Position numbers and translations under genes: made by a program. 64,000 nt of DNA, taken from positions 992,001 through 1,056,000 of the forward strand of contig NZ_CP165734.1 of assembly GCF_041200145.1 (NCBI RefSeq), read 5' to 3'. Source of the stretch: Bradyrhizobium sp. LLZ17. Lineage in GTDB: Bacteria; Pseudomonadota; Alphaproteobacteria; Rhizobiales; Xanthobacteraceae. Under the pieces are notes generated by a model. The model did not search any database. It was not told where the DNA came from and saw only the letters and a program-made list of their open reading frames with translations. Positions 57,730 through 64,000 of the stretch are shown here, one piece after another; position 1 is the stretch's first letter, and each line of letters begins with the position of its first letter.

Positions 57730-58293
57730 ATGGTCACGGGAAATTTCGATATCAACGAAGTGAAGCGCCGCATGCAGGGCGCCGTCCAGTCTCTCAAGCA
57801 CGAACTCGGCGGCTTGCGCACCGGCCGCGCGTCCGCGTCGATGCTGGATCCGGTCCAGGTCGAAGCCTATGGCAGCCACATGCCACTCAACCAGCTCGCC
57901 ACTGTCAGCGTGCCCGAGCCGCGGTTGATCTCGGTTCAGGTCTGGGACAAGTCGATGGTCAAGGCGGTCGAGAAAGCGATCGTCGATTCCAATCTCGGCC
58001 TGTCGCCGGCGACCGAAGGGCAGGTGTTGCGGCTGCGCATTCCGGAGCTCAACGAGGAGCGGCGCAAGGAACTGGTCAAGGTCGCGCACAAATACGCCGA
58101 AGCCGCCAAGGTCGCGGCGCGTCATGTCCGCCGCGACGGCCTCGATGTTCTGAAGAAGCTCGAGAAGAACCACGAGATGTCAGAGGACGACCAGGAGCGT
58201 CTGGCCGGCGACGTGCAGAAGGCGACCGACAGCACGATCACCGAGATCGACCAGTTGCTGGCTGCCAAGGAAAAAGAAATCCTCACCGTCTAG
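57730..58293 (+). CDS. frr: ribosome recycling factor
   Basis: This factor splits the post-termination ribosome together with EF-G. It has 187 residues with the tRNA-shaped two-domain fold. Visible stretches are [12 protein letters not shown] and [14 protein letters not shown]. The ATG has a strong AAGGAGAAG site. uppS follows after a repeat-bearing gap of 116 bases. Confidence 0.96.
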   Translation: MVTGNFDINEVKRRMQGAVQSLKHELGGLRTGRASASMLDPVQVEAYGSHMPLNQLATVSVPEPRLISVQVWDKSMVKAVEKAIVDSNLGLSPATEGQVLRLRIPELNEERRKELVKVAHKYAEAAKVAARHVRRDGLDVLKKLEKNHEMSEDDQERLAGDVQKATDSTITEIDQLLAAKEKEILTV

Positions 58294-58328
58294 AGCGCGA
58301 CCAATCGCGCTTTAGGTTATTGTTCGCG

Positions 58329-58393
58329 CATGATCTTTTTCGGAGAACCGCTTCGCACTTTGCGCTAGTGCGGCGCTTCGGGTCCGGATCACG
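58329..58393. repeat. dispersed intergenic repeat with CATGATC and GATCACG ends
   Basis: This is a diverged copy of the element at 8704-8747, with the shared CATGATCTTTT and ACCGCTTC motifs and terminal complementarity CATGATC/GATCACG. The 3' part carries an extra insertion (CTAGTGCGGCGCTTCG region). It lies in the leader of uppS. The flanking sequence contains further repeat pieces (GCGCGACC...GCGCTTTAGG). Confidence 0.65.
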
Positions 58394-58409
58394 CTTTAGG
58401 GCCGCCTTC

Positions 58410-59168
58410 ATGTCCAACGCCGCCGCGCCCGTCACGGAAGGACCCGACAGGTCCGAGGCGCCCGCGCATGTTGCCATCATCATGGATGGCAATGGACGCT
58501 GGGCCGCCGCGCGCGGATTGCCGCGGGCCGAAGGCCATCGCCGCGGCGTAGAGGCATTGCGCCGCGTGGTTCGCGCCTCGCACGAGCTCGGCATCCGCTA
58601 TCTCACCATCTTCTCCTTCAGCTCGGAGAACTGGTCGCGGCCGGCGAGCGAGATCGGCGATCTCTTCGGCCTGCTCCGCCGCTTCATCCGCAACGATCTC
58701 GCCAGCCTGCATCGCGACGGCGTCAAGGTGCGCATCATCGGCGAACGGGACGGGCTGGAAGGCGACATCTGTGCACTTCTCAACGAGGCCGAGGAACTGA
58801 CGCGCGACAACACGCGCCTGACGCTGGTCGTCGCCTTCAATTACGGCTCGCGGCAGGAGATTGCGAAGGCGGCGCAAGTGCTCGCGCGCGAGGTTGCGGA
58901 AGGCCGGCGCGATCCGGCCTCGATCGATGCCGAGACACTTGGTGCCCATCTCGACGCGCCGGACATTCCCGACCCCGATCTCATCATCCGCACCAGCGGT
59001 GAGCAGCGCCTGTCCAATTTCCTGATGTGGCAGGCCGCCTATAGCGAGCTCGTGTTCGTGCCGATCCACTGGCCCGATTTCGACAAGGCGGCGCTCGAAG
59101 GTGCGATCGCCGAATTCGCCAGACGCGAGCGCCGTTTCGGCGGCCTCGTCGCGAAAACCGCCTCGTGA
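58410..59168 (+). CDS. uppS: undecaprenyl diphosphate synthase (polyprenyl diphosphate synthase)
   Basis: This cis-prenyltransferase makes undecaprenyl diphosphate, the lipid carrier for peptidoglycan and O-antigen. It has 252 residues from the ATG at 58410; the upstream extension is repeat sequence. The catalytic aspartate is in [10 protein letters not shown] around residues 22-31, followed by [10 protein letters not shown] and the ending [12 protein letters not shown]. The stop overlaps the cdsA start. Confidence 0.95.
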   Translation: MSNAAAPVTEGPDRSEAPAHVAIIMDGNGRWAAARGLPRAEGHRRGVEALRRVVRASHELGIRYLTIFSFSSENWSRPASEIGDLFGLLRRFIRNDLASLHRDGVKVRIIGERDGLEGDICALLNEAEELTRDNTRLTLVVAFNYGSRQEIAKAAQVLAREVAEGRRDPASIDAETLGAHLDAPDIPDPDLIIRTSGEQRLSNFLMWQAAYSELVFVPIHWPDFDKAALEGAIAEFARRERRFGGLVAKTAS

Positions 59169-60010
59169 GCGAACCCGACGCCGCACCGGCCGGCTCCGCG
59201 CCCGCCTCGAGCAATCTCGTGATGCGAGTCCTCGCAGCGCTCGTGCTGGCGCCGCTCGCCCTTGTGCTCGCTTATGCCGGTGGCTGGCTCTGGGCGCTTC
59301 TCGTCACGCTGGCCTCGATCGGATTGTTCGCGGAATGGCTGACGGTGGTGGGCGCGGCGGGCTCGGTGGTTCTGACCGCGTCCGGGACGGCCGTCCTCGC
59401 CATCATGGGCTTCTGCGTTGCCTTCGGCGCGCTCAAGACCGCCGTCATCACCGGCCTCGTTGGCGGCGCGATCGTGACCCTGCTTGCGCGGGGCATGTTG
59501 GTCTGGGCCGCCACTGGTTTCGCCTACGCATCGGCCGCGCTGCTGGCCTCGATCCTGGTGCGACAGGATCCCGTGAACGGCTTCGCCGCGCTGATGTTCG
59601 TGCTGCTCGTGGTGTGGGCGACCGATATCGGCGGCTATTTCGCGGGCCGCGGCATTGGCGGACCGAAGCTATGGCCGCGGGTCAGCCCCAAGAAGACCTG
59701 GGCCGGCGCGTTCGGCAGCTTTGCCGCGAGCCTTGGGGTTGCGGGCGGCTTTGCCGCCTGCGGGATAGGGAAGGCTATTCCGCTGCTGCTCGTGAGCGCT
59801 GTCCTGACCGTGGTCTCGCAGCTCGGCGATCTCTTCGAATCCGCCGTGAAGCGGCGCTTTGGGGTCAAGGATTCCAGTCACTTAATTCCCGGCCATGGCG
59901 GGCTTCTGGACCGTCTGGACGGCTTTGTCGCTGCCATCCTGGTGGCATGGATTATCGGCTTTCTCCGCCATGGTGTGCATAGCGCCGGAAGCGGTCTTAT
60001 GGTTTGGTGA
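59165..60010 (+). CDS. cdsA: phosphatidate cytidylyltransferase
   Basis: This enzyme makes CDP-diacylglycerol from phosphatidic acid and CTP. It is an integral membrane protein of 281 residues with about eight hydrophobic segments, starting at GTG. The family signature near the C terminus is [12 protein letters not shown] and [12 protein letters not shown]. It overlaps uppS by four bases and is followed four bases later by dxr. Confidence 0.94.
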   Translation: MSEPDAAPAGSAPASSNLVMRVLAALVLAPLALVLAYAGGWLWALLVTLASIGLFAEWLTVVGAAGSVVLTASGTAVLAIMGFCVAFGALKTAVITGLVGGAIVTLLARGMLVWAATGFAYASAALLASILVRQDPVNGFAALMFVLLVVWATDIGGYFAGRGIGGPKLWPRVSPKKTWAGAFGSFAASLGVAGGFAACGIGKAIPLLLVSAVLTVVSQLGDLFESAVKRRFGVKDSSHLIPGHGGLLDRLDGFVAAILVAWIIGFLRHGVHSAGSGLMVW

Positions 60011-60014
60011 GGAT

Positions 60015-61236
60015 ATGAGCGCGGTCCCATTGCGTAACAACAAGGCTGCGGCGACGAGCGTCCGCAGTGTCACGGTCCTTGGTGCCACCGGCTCGATCGG
60101 CGACAGCACCATGGACCTGATCCGTGCAGCGCCCGAACGCTACCGGGTGGAGGCGCTGACTGCGAACAGCAATGTCGAGGCGCTGGCAAAGCTCGGCAGA
60201 GAATTTTCCGCGCGCTTCGTCGCGATCGCCGACGCCTCCAAGCTTGCTGAGCTCAAAGCCGCGCTGGCAGGAACCAGCACGGAATGCGGCGCCGGCGAAA
60301 GCGCGGTGATCGAGGCCGGTGCGCGTCCGGCCGATTGGGTCATGGCGGCGGTCAGCGGTGCGGCCGGACTGAAGCCGGCTTTGGCGGCGGTCGATCGCGG
60401 TGCCCACGTTGCGCTCGCCAACAAGGAATGCCTCGTTTGCGCCGGCGACTTTTTCATGCAGCGCGCCGCGAAAGCGGGCGCCTGCATCTTGCCGGCGGAT
60501 TCCGAGCACAATGCGCTGTTTCAGGCGCTCGGCTCAGGCAATCGCGATGAACTCGTCCGCGTCATCATCACCGCCTCGGGCGGTCCGTTCCGGACCTGGA
60601 AGAGCGCCGATATCGAGCAGGCCACGCTGGCCCAGGCGCTGAAGCATCCGAACTGGAGCATGGGCCAGAAGATCACGATCGATTCCGCTTCGATGATGAA
60701 CAAGGGGCTCGAGGTGATCGAGGCGTCCTATCTGTTCGCGCTGTCGCCGGACGAGATCGACGTGCTGGTTCATCCGCAATCGATCATCCACGGCATGGTC
60801 GAATTCTCCGATCGCTCGGTGGTGGCCCAGCTCGGCTCGCCCGACATGCGCACGCCGATTGCGCATTGCCTCGGCTGGCCCGACCGCATCAAGGGACCGG
60901 CGGCCAAGCTCGATCTGGCCAAGATCGGCCAATTGACCTTCGAGGCGCCGGATTACGAGCGCTTCCCAGGCCTTCGCCTGGCCTTCGATCCGCTCCGGAC
61001 CGGGAAGGGGGCGACCACCGTCTACAACGCCGCCAACGAGGTCGCGGTCGCCGCGTTCATTGCCGGCAAAATCCGGTTCGGCGCCATCGCGCGGCTGGTC
61101 GAAGCGACGCTCGAGGACTGGGTCGAGCGGAAACCAGGCGCCCATGACCTCGGCGGATGACGCAATATCCGTTGACCATGTTTCGCGAAATAGGGCCGCC
61201 GCCCTATTGCCTCAAATTGCCTTAAAGGCATCCTAG
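60015..61236 (+). CDS. dxr: 1-deoxy-D-xylulose 5-phosphate reductoisomerase, frameshifted near 61130
   Basis: This is the second step of the non-mevalonate isoprenoid pathway. It starts at the ATG at 60015. The NADPH motif is G-A-T-G-S-I-G-D-S, and metal/substrate segments include [15 protein letters not shown] and H-P-Q-S-I-I-H. The annotated frame ends early at 61160 with D-L-G-G. Two missing bases at about 61130 (G-A-G-C-x-x-G-G-A-A-A-C) would give E-R-G-N-Q-A-P and then S-A-D-D-A-I-S-V-D to the stop at 61234, about 406 residues, the usual length. It is an essential gene, so a sequence error is likely. Confidence 0.9.
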
Positions 61237-61280
61237 GTAGTTCGGGGCCAGGGCCTTGCGGCGCTGGATGAGGGAATTCG

Positions 61281-62431
61281 ATGATCGACTTTTTCGTCCA
61301 CAGTTTCAATACGTTGAGCCATGGGCTCCTCGGTTACGCCGTTCCCTTCCTGTTCGTCCTGACCATCGTCGTGTTCTTCCACGAGCTTGGCCATTTTCTG
61401 GTCGCGCGCTGGGCTGGGGTTCGGGTGTTAACCTTTTCGCTCGGTTTCGGGCCTGAGCTGGTTGGCTTCAACGACCGCCACGGCACGCGCTGGAAGATCT
61501 CGGCGATCCCGCTCGGCGGCTATGTCAAATTCTTCGGCGACGAGAGCGAGGCCTCGACCCCGTCCGCCCAAACGCTCGCGGCCATGACCGCCGAGGAGCG
61601 CGCCGGCAGTTTCCACCACAAGAAGGTCGGCCCGCGCGCCGCCATCGTCGCGGCCGGTCCGATCGCCAATTTCATCCTCGGCGCGCTGATTTTCGCGGGC
61701 ATGGCCTTGTACTATGGCAAGCCGAGCACGATCGCGCGTGTCGACGGCATCGTGGCCGACGGCGCGGCGGCTTCTGCCGGGTTCAAGGTCGGTGACGTCG
61801 TCGTGCAGATAGACGGCAAGCCGATCGAGAGCTTTGCGGACATGCAGCGATCGTGGCGACGAACGCGGGTTCCGCGCTCGTCTTCGAGGTGAAGCGGGAC
61901 GGCGCACTCGTGTCATTGACCGCGACGCCGGCGCTGCTGGAGCGCAAGGATCCGTTCGGCAACAGCCACCGCCTCGGCGTGCTGGGTGTGGAGCACAAAT
62001 CTCAGGCCGGTGAAACGTCGACCTCGCCGGTCGGTGTGGGCGAGGCGCTGAAGATCGGGGTGGACCAGGTCTGGTTCATCATCAGCAGCACGTTCAAGTT
62101 CCTGGGCTCGCTGTTCGTCGGAAACGGCAATCCGAACGAGGTCAGCGGCGTCCTTGGAATCGCGAAAATGTCGGGGCAGGCGGCCAGCGCCGGGTTCCAG
62201 TTCGTGATCAATCTCTGCGCCGTGTTGTCGGTCTCGATCGGTCTGTTGAACCTGTTCCCGATCCCGCTGCTCGATGGCGGTCACCTTCTGTTCTACACAG
62301 CTGAGGTGGTCCGCGGTCGTCCGCTGTCCGAGCGGACCCAGGAGATGGGGTTCCGGATCGGGCTGGGTCTGGTGCTGATGCTGATGGTGTTCGCGACCTA
62401 CAACGACATCCTTCGGATGGCCTCGTCCTGA
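61281..62431 (+). CDS. rseP: RIP metalloprotease RseP (site-2 protease), frameshifted near 61849
   Basis: This is an intramembrane zinc protease that cuts anti-sigma factors and signal peptides. It starts at 61281. The zinc motif H-E-L-G-H is near residue 34, a PDZ domain lies in the middle (D-V-V-V-Q-I-D-G-K-P), and L-F-P-I-P-L-L-D-G-G-H is near the end. The frame breaks after F-A-D-M-Q-R at 61849-61850; one missing base gives Q-R-I-V-A-T-N-A-G and continues to the stop at 62431. The joined length, 383 residues, is normal. bamA follows. Confidence 0.92.
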
Positions 62432-62446
62432 TAGGGGCTTTTTTGT

Positions 62447-62468
62447 GACGTTGCTCTTGGGCAACGTC
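62447..62468. terminator. hairpin between rseP and bamA
   Basis: A perfect eight-pair stem GACGTTGC/GCAACGTC with a six-base loop is placed after a T run (62438-62444) and 16 bases after the rseP stop. There is no T tract on its 3' side, so it is at best a partial terminator on the plus strand, or a processing site before bamA. Confidence 0.4.
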
Positions 62469-62606
62469 TTGGATTGAAATTGAAATTGGGGCGCGCTCGG
62501 CCGTTTGCGGCGTCGGTGAAATTGGCTACAAGCGGCTTGAACTTGGGGATTCTCCAGACCGGCGTTGGGGTTGGGTCTGGAGCGGAATGATGAGGGCGCG
62601 TTGCGC

Positions 62607-64000
62607 ATGATGTTTGGACTGCGACTCCGGGGCGGCTTGCTTGCCACCCTGATCATGTTCGGCGCGGCGGTGGTTGCCCCGGTCGGGGCTGTTTTTGTGT
62701 CCTCGTCTGCGCTTGCGCAGACCGTGCAGTCGATTTCCGTCGAGGGAAATCGCCGCGTCGAGGTGGAGACGATCCGCTCCTATTTCAAGCCGGGACCCGG
62801 GGGCCGCCTTGATCAAGGCGCCATCGACGACGGCCTCAAGGCGCTGATCGAGACAGGCCTGTTCCAGGACGTGAAGATCAACCGCGGCCCGGGCGGCCAG
62901 ATCATCGTTTCCGTGGTCGAAAACCCGGTGATCGGTCGCGTCGCCTTCGAGGGCAACAAGAAGATCAAGGACGAGCAGCTCACCGCGGAAATCCAGTCCA
63001 AGGCCCGCGGCACGTTCTCTCGTGCCATGGTGCAGTCGGACACGCTGCGTATCGCCGAAATTTACCGTCACTCCGGCCGCTATGACGTGCGTGTCACGCC
63101 GGAAATCATCGAGCAGCCGAACAACCGCGTCGACCTCGTCTTCACGGTCGAGGAGGGCGTCAAGACGGGCGTCAAGTCGATCGAGTTCGTCGGCAACAAC
63201 GCGTTCTCGTCCTACCGCCTCCGGGACATCATCAAGACGCATGAATCGAATCTGCTGAGCTTCCTCGGCAGCAACGACGTCTACGATCCCGATCGGGTCG
63301 AGGCCGACCGCGACTTGATTCGCCGCTTCTATCTCAAGAACGGATCGCCGACGTCCAGGTCGTGGCCGCGCTCACCGAATATGATCCGGACAAGAAGGGC
63401 TTCAACGTCACCTTCAAGATCGAGGAAGGCCAGCAATACCGCGTCGGCGCGGTCGATTTCCGCACCAGCATTGCCAATTTCGACCCGACCACGCTGCGCT
63501 CCTTTTCGCGCGTCAATGTCGGCTCGCTCTACAACGTCGAATCGGTCGAGAAGTCGGTCGAGGACATGCAGATCGAGGCCTCACGGCGCGGCTTCGCCTT
63601 CGCCGTCGTGCGTCCCGGCGGCGACCGCAATTTCGATGCGCACACCGTGTCGGTGGTGTTCAACATCGACGAGGGTCCGCGTACCTACATCGAGCGCATC
63701 AACATCCGCGGCAACACCCGCACGCGCGATTACGTGATCCGTCGCGAGTTCGACCTCTCGGAGGGCGACGCCTACAACCGCGCGCTGGTCGACCGGGCCG
63801 AGCGGCGCCTGAAGAATCTCGACTATTTCAAGAGCGTGAAGATCACGACGGAGCCTGGCTCCTCCAGCGATCGCGTGGTGCTGATCGTCGATCTCGAAGA
63901 GAAGTCGACCGGCGATTTCTCGGTGTCGGGCGGTTACTCCACGACCGACGGTGCGCTGGCCGAAGTCTCGATCGCCGAGCGCAACCTGCTCGGCCGCGGC
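62607..64000 (+). CDS. bamA: outer membrane protein assembly factor BamA, 5' part, frameshifted near 63343
   Basis: This is the central subunit of the outer-membrane barrel insertion machine. It starts at the ATG at 62607, with a signal peptide ending S-A-L-A-Q-T. POTRA domains follow in order, with V-Q-S-I-S-V-E-G-N-R-R, I-G-R-V-A-F-E-G-N-K-K-I-K-D and K-S-I-E-F-V-G-N-N-A-F. The frame ends in junk after F-Y-L-K-N-G, and one missing base at 63343-63344 restores I-A-D-V-Q-V-V-A-A-L-T. It continues open to the edge (S-I-A-E-R-N-L-L-G-R-G); the rest of POTRA 5 and the barrel lie outside the window. Confidence 0.92.

Noticed and set aside
58294..58409. Terminator between frr and uppS
   Set aside because: The hairpin-capable sequence is the dispersed CATGATC repeat, without a T tract after the stem.

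Overview
The window is about 64 kb of high-GC alphaproteobacterial chromosome, most likely Bradyrhizobium or a close relative. This rests on the gene order (nuo - birA - rnj - mce - DUF1467 - proS - lolC - lolD - dnaE, then rpsB - tsf - pyrH - frr - uppS - cdsA - dxr - rseP - bamA), the LexA-box type (GAAC-N7-GAAC), an avidin-family gene, an Omp31-like beta-barrel protein, and short palindromic repeats of a kind common in Bradyrhizobium.

Layout. 1-6220: end of the complex I operon (nuoI 3' end to nuoN). 6222-9454: birA, RNase J, methylmalonyl-CoA epimerase, DUF1467. 9541-34886: accessory block with mtnK, a decayed gene, a dipeptide/oligopeptide-type ABC transporter, a 1264-residue nuclease-STAND NTPase-like protein that is a candidate anti-phage sensor, a LysR/RidA/ATC-hydrolase group, a MaoC pair, a ribose-type sugar ABC transporter, a globin, and a copper group (DUF2946, TonB receptor, PCuAC, YcnI, CopC-CopD). 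35033-38417: proS, lolC/E and lolD. 38544-46863: second accessory block with an MDR oxidoreductase and its divergent XRE regulator, an avidin-like protein, a CYTH-CHAD protein, an MFS exporter, a ClpP-fold periplasmic protein, an outer-membrane barrel, and a 32-residue membrane protein under two LexA boxes. 47069-50572: dnaE1. 50687-54609: a lipoprotein, an exported carbonic anhydrase and a pseudo-caspase. 54843-64000: translation, lipid and envelope genes from rpsB to bamA, the last cut by the window edge.

How the genes work together. The core genes serve respiration, translation, isoprenoid and phospholipid synthesis, and outer-membrane assembly. The accessory blocks add transport, copper handling, stress response and probable phage defence.

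Caveat. At least eleven otherwise normal genes are broken by single small indels, including tsf, dxr, rseP and bamA, which the cell cannot lose. I read most of these as sequence errors and give the reconstructed full spans. The two best leads are the nuclease-STAND protein (17629-21423) and the SOS-controlled microprotein (46704-46863).
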